Positions 12,104 through 23,429 of a stretch of DNA of 64,000 nucleotides are shown in pieces (within the stretch, counting starts at the first letter, position 1; each line of letters begins with the position of its first letter). Both the position numbers and the translations under genes were made by a program. The notes under the pieces are model-generated. The model did no database searches and had not been told where the DNA came from. It saw only the letters and a list, made by a program, of their open reading frames with translations. Where the stretch lies: assembly GCA_947247005.1 (NCBI GenBank), contig OX365947.1, positions 7,111,030 through 7,175,029 on the forward strand, in the 5' to 3' direction. Origin of the DNA: Spisula solida. Lineage: Eukaryota > Mollusca > Bivalvia > Venerida > Mactridae.

Positions 12104-13190
12104 ATAATAATGAATAATAATAAAGACTTTATTTTACGAGGAAACTCATTTGACAATTAAATTAAATGACAATCTTCCATGAGATCCTCAACAATAAACA
12201 GTTGAACAAGAACACTAGTACATAAAATGAAAAAAGCATAATGGCAATTTGGCCCATATGACGTCCACAATATCATAATTTTTATATATAATTGGGGAAT
12301 TTCATAAAAGAGTTTCAGTGAAAGGATGTGCGAAACCGATATGTATGGAATCTACAATAAAAGGAAGGTATAAATCAAAATGCTAATCAATTAAATTTAT
12401 AATAAATCACTATTAAGCTTAATTAGATATAGGGACATCATAAGAGCCAGCATATAACAACATGTAAATTAAAACAATGACATTTTTAAAAGCATGATAC
12501 GGAATTGAAACATAAAACACACTGCATGCCATTCTGCAGACAGATATATATGGCTATACATGTATATTGAAGTAATGATTATGACTAGCCAGTCATTAGA
12601 TATTTAAGTAGCAGAAACATAGGGTGTTTCAAAATAAGACAGCTTCACCCAGCGTAGATATAAAGTTTTAAACTGATGAATAGAAGAAGAATTTGAAGAA
12701 TTTTTGATATTATGAGGAATAGAATTCCATATTGAGGTACCAGAGAAAGCAAAAGTGTGGCGAATAACTCGGAATTGGGTTTAGGACTATATAATTGGTA
12801 TGTAGAAGATGAACGTAACAGTCGTGAATGAATATCTGCAGGAAATTTAAATGGGATTTAAGATAGTCTGGTGCATCACCTCTGAGAGTTTTGTACATTT
12901 GAATAGCTTTCTGATAAATAACGCGTTCATGAAATGTCATCCATTTGAGTTTTGTAAATAGAATACTTGAAGGAGTTGAATAATCACAATCAAGAATTAC
13001 TCTAGCTGCTCTTTTCTGAAATTTTATAAGTTTATCTTCAAGACTGCTGGTACAATTTCCCCATACAACACAGCAAAAGTCAAAATCTGGAAGAATATAT
13101 GCGTTATAAAAGCGCTTCCGAGTTTCAATGGAAAGAAAATATTTACCTATTGTATAACAAACAGAGTCTCAAAGAAGGAACTACGAATGT
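12104..13190 (-). pseudogene. LINE 3' fragment (reverse transcriptase C-terminus)
   Basis: Read on the minus strand, a conceptual frame (with frameshifts and stops) contains the post-RT block of non-LTR retrotransposons. YILPDFDFCCVVWGNC lies near 13060-13110, KFQKRAARVIL near 12990-13020, and a segment with YQKAIQMYKTLRGDAPDYL near 12850-12940. The 3' end is CCTCGTAAAATAAAGTC plus an ATT repeat near 12104-12140, identical in type to the remnants at 4431 and 32945. The 5' part is absent, the usual result of aborted reverse transcription. The closest named clade was not determined; jockey/CR1-like organisation is an inference. Confidence 0.8.
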
Positions 13191-13194
13191 GTCT

Positions 13195-14070
13195 GGTTGA
13201 TAGACTGCACTAAACACACACCATATACGGATCATTAACAATCAGTATATAATAAACAGTTGTTTGTATCATGTTTATTCTTTTGTTTTTGAAGCGTATT
13301 TGTTGACAATTGTATAAGAAGTCGTATTCTGTCTATGAGGGCTAGATATAATCGCTGGTTAAGATAAACCAAGCTTAATTACAGCCTACTTTGGTACAAC
13401 AAAACCGTGTCTCGTACTAGCCTACTTAAGGTGTGCATGATGAGTTAATCTTTTGTTGCACTAGATCTACACGAGACAGGCCTGTGCTAGATTTGTGCAG
13501 CGGCAAACAGTCCAAAGAAGGAATAAAATCGAACTTAAAAAAACTTCGACTTAACAAAACATTCGACTTAAATTTGTTCGGCATATTAAGAACCGGATGT
13601 ATGTGGTTAGGTAGCCATTTGTTCACATTTTATTGAATTCTGCTTCTAAATCAAATGTTATACACATAACACAACATCTCTCGACCCAACTTTGGTGGAC
13701 GAACACATGAAAGCACATTTAGCGTGGTTCGAAATGTAAAGTATGATATTGATTGTAGAACATAATTCAAGGCTAACATAAAAACAGCATAGAAGAATAA
13801 AATGTTTAAATATATATTTTTAACAGCTCTAGATATAACTTTTAATAAAATACGCAAAACTTAATGAAAAGTTTTCTTATTTCTAGCTGTTTATTTGAAT
13901 TAAAATCTAAAACATGCCATTGGGCTTTATTTTATAAAATATAAACAGCTGGTTGAAAGCGACATGATTAAACTGTTTCTATTAATACTGTTTCGCTTTT
14001 ATTTTGTTATATGTATTATATGTAAAATATGAATTGAAATAAAATATAAAAAGAGCAAAAAGAAAGCGAC
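13195..14070. other. no gene seen
   Basis: AT-rich. The overlapping open frames at 13426-13636 lie on opposite strands over the same bases and match nothing recognised. Confidence 0.4.
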
Positions 14071-14074
14071 ATGA

Positions 14075-14345
14075 TTTGCATATTACTATATCGCTGGCTT
14101 AGAATTAGAAGGTCGTAAGTACTACTTACTACCTTATAAGACTCATGAAAATTTGAAATATCCATCACAAGGCGATTGTCATGGAAATCGGAAGTGGTCA
14201 TGTTGACCAAACTGAAGTTGAAAAAGCTTGATTTTCCATAAGTAAAGAGTAGTTTTTAGACTGTGTTTCCTTTTTTCTTAAAATATTGATTTTGTACTTA
14301 CGACCTTCTAATTCTAAGCCAGAGATATACATGTATGCACTGACT
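14075..14345. mobile_element. foldback element with perfect 29-bp arms
   Basis: Bases 14094-14122 (starting CTGGCTTAGAATTAGAAGG) are the exact reverse complement of 14294-14322. Weaker complementarity extends outward to about 14075 and 14345. The loop of about 170 bp has no coding content. This is probably a MITE or a snapback from an inverted duplication. Confidence 0.8.
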
Positions 14346-14952
14346 TGATAGTTCTTAATGTAATAAATTAAAATCACTAGAGTACTACAACATCCTAAAG
14401 ACTCATTCATATATGAATGTGTTAACACAATATTATCATGTACTAGATGGTTATAATGATTTATTGTTGTCCTACATCGGTGCTTCTTTAAAGTGACGCC
14501 GGTAAGAGTAGTTGTTGTCTATATAGATAAGAATTGAAGAGACCAAGATTAAATTTACATATTTTTATTGAAACTTTTTCTTTAATAGCTCAAATGATCG
14601 CTATCCTTGGCTTTCTAGCTGATAGACTACTCGTATATAACGTGATTTCATTCAGTAGCGTGTGTTTATATATATGCAGACATACATTTTACGATCAGAT
14701 ATTTGGCTGGCTAGATTTCACTAGCAATGGATATTATATAGATAATTGGTTTTTCGTCAAAGTTGTTGGATTTATTTACCCTCGCCACCGGGATAACCCA
14801 TATGGGCGAGCATTCGTCAAATGCATCCACGAATCAGTTAAATAAACACTGCCTTCTTTGTATCACATCGCTTACATCCTGTAATGAGCGCACGAAAATT
14901 GCCTGTTGCTTGAAAAACTGTTGCTTCTGTCACGCTGGGGCGATGATGTTAA

Positions 14953-15186
14953 TACTGTAAAACTATTAATATTCGCGGTGGATTAAATTTCGTTGATTTC
15001 GTGGATGAATTACCTCGCGAAATTAACTCCCATCGAATAATTGACCTTACAAATTCGTGGCAAGAGATTTTTGTCACCATATTTTAAATCCATGAATTTA
15101 AGAAACCCACCAAATCGCCATTTTACCACAATTCGCGAAATTTGGTACCCGAGACATTTAATACCCACGAAAATTAATGATGTTAA
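14953..15186. mobile_element. palindromic MITE, family A, copy 1
   Basis: It begins TACTGTAAAACTATTAATAT and ends with TTAATGATGTTAATA, with internal TTCGCGG, GATTTCGTGG and CGCGAAAT motifs that fold back on each other. Related copies lie at 19543, 28395 and 31049. All contain the CTGTAAAAT-like edge, AAATTCGTGG-like strings and a mirrored CGAAATCAACGAAAATTAAT end. No reading frame. TIR/MITE status is inferred from four similar palindromic copies. Confidence 0.75.
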
Positions 15187-15429
15187 TATGCATGATGCAT
15201 GCTGTCATTAGCTACTGTGTGATAATGTTGTCTATATACCTTGCATACGTTCTCAGCTGGATAGTCGACAACTTTAACTTCGTCCTATTTTCATGGTTTT
15301 AATTTAAATACGTATTCAGTATACTTTGTATATGACATTACGATATTTTGCATACATTATGAAGCGTGTGATTGAAACCCACTTCTATCTATATAATATT
15401 ATTATGTCTTTCATCACTGGGATATATAG

Positions 15430-16108
15430 ATATACTGATGTCCAAAAGTTATGCATGTTTCAAAAGCGTGCTGCAAGAATTATCCTCGATATTTAAAGAT
15501 TTCAATGCTATAAATCAACAGAATTGTTTACTGAACTAAAATGGATGATATTTTCAAAAAGAGTTAATTACAAAAAAGCTCTCTTAATAATATATAAATC
15601 AATAAATGTGCAATCACCTGACTATCTAACTTCAAAATTTATCAACAACCAAGCATCTGGTCGTGAACTTCGATCAAATCAAAACAATGAGCTAAAGGTA
15701 CTAAAACCAAGAATAGAATTTTTTTCGTAAATCTTTTAGCTACTCTGGGCCCACAATCTGGAATAACATACCAATTCATACACGCTCAGCTGAAACTCTT
15801 GCAAAATTCAAACACTCATATCTTCAATGGCAAATTTCTCAACCTTAACTTATGTCTAAAAATGCAGATCACATCCTTTGAAGTAGACTTTAGTGTATGA
15901 CACTACATAATTATGTACATGTATCTCATTTATTTTATTTTGTTTTCATTTCAAATTGCCTTTGTCGTATCATAACCTAACGTGTTGTATGTTTTGTAAC
16001 ATTTTGGTTTGTTATTGTTAATTGTATATACTTATCAAGTGGACCATATTGTAAATTGGCTGCCAAATTTGTTATCCACTATAAATAAAGCCGTTGCTTA
16101 CTTCCTTT
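15430..16108 (+). pseudogene. LINE 3' fragment, same type as 12.1-13.2 kb
   Basis: A decayed frame contains FQKRAARIILD near 15455-15490, then FTELKWMIFSKRVNYKKAL near 15524-15580, then IWNNIPIHTRSAETLAKFK near 15750-15810. This is the usual LINE ORF2 C-terminal order (QKRAARxI, LxWxxxxxR, YxLRS-like region, WNxxP). The 3' UTR ends near ATAAATAAAGCCGTTGCTTAC. Several stops and frameshifts make it non-functional. Its copy of the QKRAAR block is close to the minus-strand fragment at 12.1-13.2 kb. Confidence 0.8.
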
Positions 16109-16189
16109 AGCCCTTTTTGAACAATGACAATCTATCATAAAATGCAACATGCAGGAAAAAGATCAAGGTTTCCATGATAAGATCAACAT

Positions 16190-16760
16190 TTTATTCGTTG
16201 AATTTCATAAGACACATTAAATATTTCTTTTGCATTCGACTGAGACAGACGTAGTGCGTGGCCCTGCCTAAGTTGCCAATGGCCTCCGGCTTCGATGGAG
16301 CACATAACAGTCCCTTACACATATCCCCTGCACATCCATTTGTGTCTTTTGCAACTGTTCTCGCAGTTGTCGAACTATTGCATTCAAGCAGTATTATGCC
16401 CTGTTCAGTTGACATTCTCCAAGTCGTCTTTGGTCTGTCAAGCTATTATGTCCCCTTCTGGCTGCTTGATAAGTGTTTTGCTGCTGATGGTGTTTTCACT
16501 TTTTAAGATGTTCCCAATCCACTTCCGTTTTCTTATTGCTATTGCTATTGTTTCACTGGCTTTGGTTGTTTTAGCAGCTTTGTTTAAATCTTCATTTATG
16601 TTCATTTTTGTTTGGCCTTCTTATCCTTAAAATCTTTCTAAGAGATCTTCTCAGGAATGTATGAAGCTCCTTTTTATGAAGCTCCTTTTTACGTACTGTG
16701 TTGTTTTCCATGTTTCATTGCCATAGAGTAATACTGACATTACTAAGCGTTTGAGGAATC
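16190..16760 (-). pseudogene. LINE 3' fragment, different lineage
   Basis: Minus-strand conceptual translation (frameshifted) shows VLLYGNETWKTTQ near 16720-16755, FLRRSLRKILRIRRP near 16625-16665, IRKRKWIGHILKSE near 16510-16550, and a tail resembling CVRDCYVLHRSRR near 16290-16330. The order LLYGxETW, CLRRIxxIxWP, RKxRWxGHxLR is the end of ORF2 in a widespread group of animal LINEs. It is distinct from the QKRAAR-type copies next to it. Stops interrupt every frame. Confidence 0.75.
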
Positions 16761-16764
16761 AATT

Positions 16765-18500
16765 TGGGTCTGGATGAAGAGGTTGTAGAATTAACAGAAG
16801 AAAATATAATAATTTCTAACATTAGAAACTCATAAATCGTCGTACTCTTTTTAAATGTATACAGTTCAAAGATACCAAACATTTGGAACCCAGTATACAC
16901 GTTTATACACCGGTATATAAATCCATTTTATCGCAAATTCTTTAACAGGTAATGATCCGAGATATTCATTACTGAATTTACTCAAGCTGTTACAAATGGA
17001 GGATATCTAATGTTGACATCAAGGTACAATTTGTCGTAACCTTCAAAATGTTCCAATGAATGAAGTCACGATGAAGTATTGACACGAATCTTGTCATGCA
17101 AGTTTTCCATTCAGAAGTAACCTATCCCTGTCTCAAATCACTCGTACAGACAACGGACTTGTTTTATTTACCTTTAAAGTTGTTAATATCATCATAATAA
17201 TTACCAATTCATCACTCACTGCTGTTAATATCATTTGACTACCGGTATAATGTTTTATTACCCTTACCTGTACATGTTAAATTAATATGGTCGTTTGTTT
17301 GTCTGTCTGTCAGGCTGCGTCAAATGGTTGGCCAACCAAAAAGATAACCACATCCAGTGGCCGCATGTAGTAATTAAAATAAAGGCATCCGTCTTTGAAA
17401 CGGGAGGCTGGCGGTACCTGTCCCAAAACAGTTCCTTTCTAATATGGGTGTCTATTGGGTTGCCAGATACATAGCTGAATACTTTTACCATATTTCTACA
17501 TGTATGGTACCGATAATTAAAGGATATGAGTCAGAAAGAAAAAATCCCCAAGAAAGTAGGTGTTTCATAGTAATGCCAAATTGGTTTGTTCTTTAAAAAG
17601 GGTGATAAATTAATGAAGACTTTTAAATACTTTACTCTTAAACACGAAACATTTAACTGGATATGAAATGTATACAGCTGTAAACACATCGTCACTTCAC
17701 AGTATGGTAGATGTATACATAATTAGCATGTAAATGCACCACCCTCTCTTAAATGTATGGCTACATCATAATATTCACTCAGTGGTTTGAATTGGTGTGT
17801 TAGTATGTTTATATGGATGTATATATTGGGTATATAACGTTGTTTATGTCCTCTGCATTACCACACGTCTACAATCATGCAATAGTGTGCAGTTTTCGGA
17901 CATGTATGTAAGTCTGTACGGCGCACCCGTATCTTAAAGCCGCATTATCTCTTCCAAACTTACGGTGTTTTCCACCTTTGTGACTCAACTAAAGTGCCCA
18001 AAATGCATCATTCTGCAGATAGATTACCAAGTTATTGTTTTTTGAAAATAACCGTTTAGGGCTTAATGGGGAAATAATTCGATTATCTTCGATTTATAAA
18101 CGACGAATTCTGCGTATAGGTCATGCATGTACATGAGTAAACGTGTTGTTGCTGGGCATATAATTAAGGTAATGGTTTTTATCTTAATTGGTTCATTAAT
18201 TAGTTAATTACCTATTAAGGACACGTGCTTCACGTGCTATGATTGTAATCAGTAATCTTTTAGATGTTGAGACAAATGGTTCCTCCACGAGAGATCGATA
18301 TTTTAACTGTCTTGTTATTCAGCTATGTATTGCGCTTTTAATTTTACGATCAGACCACACCTTAAAAGGATTAATTAAACACTTCAATTAGGAAATTAAC
18401 AGATCAGATATGTATTAGTATCACATAATAATGGTTCCTTGACGTATCATCATGAATTCTAACGCGATAAATTGCAGTATAACTCGATTAATCAGGTTGG
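16765..18500. other. no gene seen
   Basis: No exon or repeat recognised over about 1.7 kb. The frame at 17282-17491 (-) is unsupported. Confidence 0.4.
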
Positions 18501-18502
18501 TC

Positions 18503-18695
18503 ACTTGTTTACATAATATTGTGTATACAAACATTGCAATGTTTCTTAAAAATGTATTATTTTAATAGGCAGTATGTGTATTAGTATGTAGCTTAGTAAA
18601 TAAGGTATTGGTTTTCACTGCCTTATTCTCAAATTGAAATGTTTAAAACAATAAAAATACAATGTTATGATATTGCAATGTTTGTATACAAGTGA
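18503..18695. repeat. inverted repeat, 19-bp perfect core
   Basis: TGTATACAAACATTGCAAT near 18521-18539 is mirrored exactly near 18672-18690. Flanking bases (CACTTGT / ACAAGTG) extend the match with mismatches. The interior is AT-rich and noncoding. A MITE-like origin is likely. Confidence 0.7.
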
Positions 18696-19284
18696 CAGGC
18701 CTGAGTAAACCGACTATACAAAAACAAACACAATATTGCCTATATTTTTGTTATGTATATTAAAATCAAGGACCGTAATATTTGCCTATGAGAGCGTTAA
18801 ATCATTTGACACAACATATTAAGTTTGCATGCTCCTTAATATTCAGAAACGATAAATGTAGCGGATTTTGTGTTATGAGTTATGCTGGAATTGCACATGT
18901 ATGCATATTTGTATATCTATTAACAAAACTGACAATCGAATCACATGCAAGTACATGTACACATGTACCATTAAAGTTTGCCATACATTTTGTTTCGGTT
19001 TGGTAGTCTGTATTTACAATGGAAGCAATTTAGATTTCAAGATACGCTCAATCATTTATAATTATGCAGTGAAGTAATGTCTTAATTGTATGCACCGTCG
19101 CTCGCGAGAGCGCTTGCAATAAGTAATTTGTCTGACTACTTAAAAGAAATATCATTTTTCAAAACACAAATTCGGTGTATTCAATAAATTTAGGAAAACT
19201 TATGAACCCAAATTTCTTGCGTTTTATCATGTATCTATCATTAATTTGATATATACGACCGTACTATTTTAAAGGTTTGTATTA

Positions 19285-19483
19285 TACTGTAAAATTTACG
19301 GCTTATAACGAAATTGCAATACGGATATAACGAATTCAGATTTAGTCCCTGGCACAACTCATAACATGACTCAGTTTAACGTAACTATGAGCTTCTTGGT
19401 CTATAATAGAGCGAATAATGTTGATAATGAACTCAAAAGTCAGGATACCGTGGAATTCGTTATATCAGAATTTACTGTAAAAT
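19285..19483. mobile_element. MITE with ATAACGAATTC inverted ends
   Basis: CTGTAAAATTTACGGCTTAT opens the element, and GAATTCGTTATATC...TTTACTGTA closes it. GATATAACGAATTC (about 19324-19337) and its reverse complement near 19453-19466 are a perfect 14-bp pair. The 'TATAACGAATTC' style is common at pogo-like and related MITE ends; that assignment is inference. Confidence 0.6.
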
Positions 19484-19542
19484 TGTTGCTTTATAAAATA
19501 ACAGCTTGATATGATATGGCTGAATAAAATATTCAATCTACT

Positions 19543-19752
19543 GTAAAATCGCTTATTTCGTGGGAGCTTTTATTCGTGTTGCTTTTCATATAAACATAAA
19601 TTCGTGGGAATGTAAATTCGTGGATGACAAAGCATCGAAATGTAAACCTTTATATCGTATTCGGAAGGTCGATTAATCGGGTGATTAGATTTTGTGGTAG
19701 ACGGTGCAACCACGAAATCAACAAAAAAGACCCCAGCGAAAACTAATATTTT
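19543..19752. mobile_element. palindromic MITE, family A, copy 2
   Basis: It starts TACTGTAAAATCGCTTATTTCGTGG and ends near CAACCACGAAATC...CGAAAACTAATATTT. It shares the edge and the AAATTCGTGG motifs with copies at 14953, 28395 and 31049, but is more diverged. Confidence 0.65.
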
Positions 19753-20299
19753 ATATTATACATTCTACATAATTACGTATGTAAGTATTTATTTTGACAT
19801 GTTTAAATGCAGCCTGTCAATATTGTGAAATTGTTCTGATTAAATGGCACTTTGTAGATTAACGATAATAAACAAAAGGGTGAATTTTGCACAGAAAGGA
19901 GCGTGTGGTTTTATACTTCACAGATGATTAAAAATATATTTGCTTTAATGAATTAAATAATTCGTTAATCCATGTTTTATGTTTAAGTAGATCTGAAGAA
20001 AGGCATCAATAAAGCGGATTAGCCGGTAATAATGATTGAGAATACACAATATAAGATTGATCCGGATTTATATATTAAATAGTAATAACACAGCGCGATT
20101 TTCTCATATATTTTCATCTAATAATGTATCTACCTAAGACTCAATATTAGGTTGGGAGAATCATAAGCTCTCTCCAACATTTACGGCTACAAACTTAATC
20201 ACTGATTTATTGGATATACTCAAAACTTTACTTCATTACGTTCTGAGTTAGTGTTGGTACTCGTTTTGTTCACGTCGATTGTGACTCAGGTTCTACAAT

Positions 20300-20440
20300 T
20301 TATATTCATCACTCTCGACACCTCATTCCTGATGGTATTCATCACTCTCGACACCTCATTCCTGATGGCAGTCATCAATCCCGACACCTCATTCCTGATG
20401 GTATTCATCACTCTCGACATTCCTGATTGCATCCATCGTC
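20300..20440. repeat. minisatellite made from a SINE 3' segment
   Basis: Four tandem units of about 36 bp contain CACTCTCGACACCTCATTCC followed by TGATGG. The same string, in this orientation, is part of the SINE copies at 23066-23310 (ATCACTCTCGACACCTTATTC) and 45135-45225. A piece of a SINE therefore appears to have been amplified in tandem here without the tRNA-like head. Confidence 0.75.
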
Positions 20441-20521
20441 ATATCATGATTAGTAGACATCCATATAAAGCGATCAATTTTGCTTAATTCCAATATACAC
20501 GTACCGTACGGAGTTTGAAGA

Positions 20522-21915
20522 GGTTGGTCTGTCGGTTAGTAGTTTGTCTGTCGGTTAGTAGTTGGTCTGTCAGTTAGTAGTTGGTCTGTCGGTTAGTAGT
20601 TGGTCTGTCGGTTAGTAGTTTGTCTGTCGGTTAGTAGTTGGTCTGTCGGTTAGTAGTTGGTCTGTCAGTTAGTAGTTGGTCTGTCGGTTAGTAGTTGGTC
20701 TGTCGGTTAGTAGTTGGTCTGTCGGTTAGTAGTTGGTCTGTCGGTTAGTAGTTGGTCTGTCGGTTAGTAGTTGGTCTGTCAGTTAGTAGTTGGTCTGTCG
20801 GTTAGTAGTTGGTCTGTCGGTTAGTAGTTTGTCTGTCGGTTAGTAGTTGGTCTGTCAGTTAGTAGTTGGTCTGTCGGTTAGTAGTTGGTCTGTCAGTTAG
20901 TAGTTGGTCTGTCAGTTAGTAGTTGGTCTGTCGGTTAGTAGTTGGTCTGTCGGTTAGTAGTTTGTCTGTCGGTTAGTAGTTGGTCTGTCGGTTAGTAGTT
21001 GGTCTGTCGGTTAGTAGTTTGTCTGTCGGTTAGTAGTTGGTCTGTCAGTTAGTAGTTGGTCTGTCGGTTAGTAGTTGGTCTGTCGGTTAGTAGTTTGTCT
21101 GTCGGTTAGTAGTTGGTCTGTCGGTTAGTAGTTGGTCTGTCGGTTAGTAGTTGGTCTGTCGGTTAGTAGTTGGTCTGTCGGTTAGTAGTTGGTCTGTCGG
21201 TTAGTAGTTGGTCTGTCGGTTAGTAGTTGGTCTGTCGGTTAGTAGTTGGTCTGTCGGTTAGTAGTTGGTCTGTCGGTTAGTAGTTGGTCTGTCGGTTAGT
21301 AGTTGGTCTGTCGGTTAGTAGTTGGTCTGTCGGTTAGTAGTTTGTCTGTCGGTTAGTAGTTGGTCTGTCGGTTAGTAGTTGGTCTGTCAGTTAGTAGTTG
21401 GTCTGTCAGTTAGTAGTTGGTCTGTCAGTTAGTAGTTGGTCTGTCAGTTAGTAGTTGGTCTGTCAGTTAGTAGTTGGTCTGTCAGTTAGTAGTTGGTCTG
21501 TCGGTTAGTAGTTGGTCTGTCGGTTAGTAGTTGGTCTGTCAGTTAGTAGTTGGTCTGTCAGTTAGTAGTTGGTCTGTCGGTTAGTAGTTGGTCTGTCGGT
21601 TAGTAGTTTGTCTGTCGGTTAGTAGTTGGTCTGTCAGTTAGTAGTTGGTCTGTCAGTTAGTAGTTGGTCTGTCAGTTAGTAGTTGGTCTGTCGGTTAGTA
21701 GTTGGTCTGTCGGTTAGTAGTTGGTCTGTCGGTTAGTAGTTAGTCTGTCAGTTAGTAGTTGGTCTGTCGGTTAGTAGTTGGTCTGTCAGTTAGTAGTTGG
21801 TCTGTCGGTTAGTAGTTGGTCTGTCGGTTAGAAGTTGGTCTGTCGGTTAGTAGTTGGTCTGTCGGTTAGTAGTTGGTCTGTCGGTTAGTAGTTGGTCTGT
21901 CGGTTAGTAGCTGGT
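20522..21915. repeat. 19-bp satellite, about 73 copies
   Basis: The unit is GGTCTGTCGGTTAGTAGTT. Two common single-base variants recur: CAG for CGG, and TTTGTCTG for TTGGTCTG. They occur in clusters with an apparent higher-order order in places. No indels were seen, consistent with recent expansion. It joins directly to the 40-bp satellite on its right. Confidence 0.97.
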
Positions 21916-22162
21916 CGGTCGGTTGCATGGTTTGTAAGTCGGTTGATTGGTTGGTCTGTCGGTTGCATGGTTTGTAAGTCGGTTGATTGGTTGGTCTGTC
22001 GGTTGCATGGTTTGTAAGTCGGATGATTGGTTGGTCTGTCGGTTGCATGGTTTGTAAGTCGGTTGATTGGTTGGTCTGTCGGTTGCATGGTTTGTAAGTC
22101 GGTTGATTGGTTGGTCTGTCGGTTGCATGGTTTGTAAGTCGGTTGATTGGTTGGTTAGTTAG
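21916..22162. repeat. 40-bp satellite, about 6 copies
   Basis: The unit contains GGTTGCATGGTTTGTAAGTC and GGTTGATTGGTTGGTCTGTC. Its GGTCTGTCGGTT segment is the core of the neighbouring 19-bp unit. This implies that one array was seeded from the other. Minus-strand open frames across it are repeats of a QPTDQP-type string and are artefacts. Confidence 0.93.
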
Positions 22163-22283
22163 TTTGTATGTCGCCGGCTGTTTAGTCGTTTGGCCTGGTG
22201 CAAAAAACCTGAGGCATAATTATACTAGTTTTACTGAATTCCAATCTCTATCATGTGTAGTTTATCATGAAAGTTCAAACGCA

Positions 22284-22565
22284 GGGTCCGTAAAGTTGGC
22301 ACACCGATCTGCAATCAACACTCATCTCAACCGATTACTGGTCTAGGTCAGTACTGATCTAGGTCAGCATGCCAGTGCGACAGTCCAGATCAGTATTCAT
22401 CTCTGTAAAGCTGCGCCAGCATGTTGATCCAAATCGGTATTGACTTTATCAAAAAAGAACGAATACATATCTGGACAGCATGTCGCACTGGCATTCTGAC
22501 CTAGATCAGTATTCTGTTGAGCTGAATGTTGATTGCTGAGCGGGTTGCCAACTTCACGGACTTCC
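22284..22565. mobile_element. large foldback element
   Basis: The left arm begins near GTCCGTAAAGTTGGCA (22286) and contains GATCTAGGTCAGCATGCCAG. The right arm, read in reverse complement, begins GTCCGTGAAGTTGGCA and contains GATCTAGGTCAGAATGCCAG. The arms are about 110 bp around a loop of about 60 bp. This is clear inverted symmetry, with no coding content. Confidence 0.85.
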
Positions 22566-23065
22566 AAAGGCAATGGTTGAAAGATCATGTTGAATTATTT
22601 CACGAGTGTTGCCATATATTCGAATTTGAATACAATGCTTTAAAATGTAACTTGTTCTTTTCTATTTTGTTCTTGCCTCAACTATGGACTTTTGTCCAGA
22701 AAGAAATAATGAGTTTACTTACACTGCATAACAACTGATAAGACGGTTCAATGTTTTCGTACTAATAAAATCTCATTGAAATTTAATTTAAACAGTGATA
22801 GCATGTAGGACAGGGTCACCTCAGTTTAATTTGACATGTAATTAATTTGATATCTCACATAGGATCTAATATTACACTCCTGTTATTTGATCAGCGATTT
22901 TCACTTAATTTCTACATGGACGTGCTTGTAACATCAATTATATTAGAACACTTGATGTCCGTACTTTTAATTCTCGTCTTCGTTGCCTTTCCAAAACCAA
23001 TGAAGACTTCCGAAGAATGATATTAGTTTTTAAGGATATTAGTTTTAGTTTAAACTAATTTATTT

Positions 23066-23310
23066 TAGGTCGATTGTGAAACAAGTTTTTTCCAACTTAT
23101 ATTAATCACTCTCGACACCTTATTCCTGATGTTATCCATCGACACGAGTATACGAGAGAAGAGAAGCAAAGATTCCCTCTTATGATGAGAGTCTAGCAAG
23201 GGAAATACTGGTACCATTTTTATTTCGTCCTTGGTATGCCGCGCCACTGGGATCGAACTCTGGACCTCCTGCACTCGAAGTGGTGATCTACCACTAGGCT
23301 ATCGAGGATA
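23066..23310 (-). mobile_element. tRNA-derived SINE, second full-length copy
   Basis: On the minus strand it starts ATCCTCGATAGCCTAGTGG (A box), followed by GAGTTCGATCCCAGTGGC (a near-perfect B box). It ends TTGTTTCACAATCGACCT. It matches the SINE at 3192-3440 along its whole length, and its B box is better preserved. This copy is the best representative of the family in the window. Confidence 0.9.
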
Positions 23311-23429
23311 TGGTATGTCCCAGTTCAGACAACCCCATTGGCGTGTTGATTTATAACCACCGTACACGGAGGACCTCGGTTCTAAAGCACCACTCGAAAG
23401 AATGTTATGAATAGAGGTGAAACGGGAAA

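Noticed and set aside
14534..14960. Possible membrane protein frame
   Set aside because: The frame begins at a non-ATG codon, has no homologous motif and lies next to a MITE.
16258..16630. Plus-strand frames in the 16-kb region
   Set aside because: They are shadows of the minus-strand LINE fragment, whose ETW and WIGH motifs are recognisable.
21866..22346. Frames of the QPTDQP type and the plus-strand frame at 22107
   Set aside because: By-products of the 40-bp satellite.
23200..23310. A genuine tRNA gene
   Set aside because: Good A and B boxes, but the sequence cannot form a proper cloverleaf and continues into a SINE body shared with other copies.
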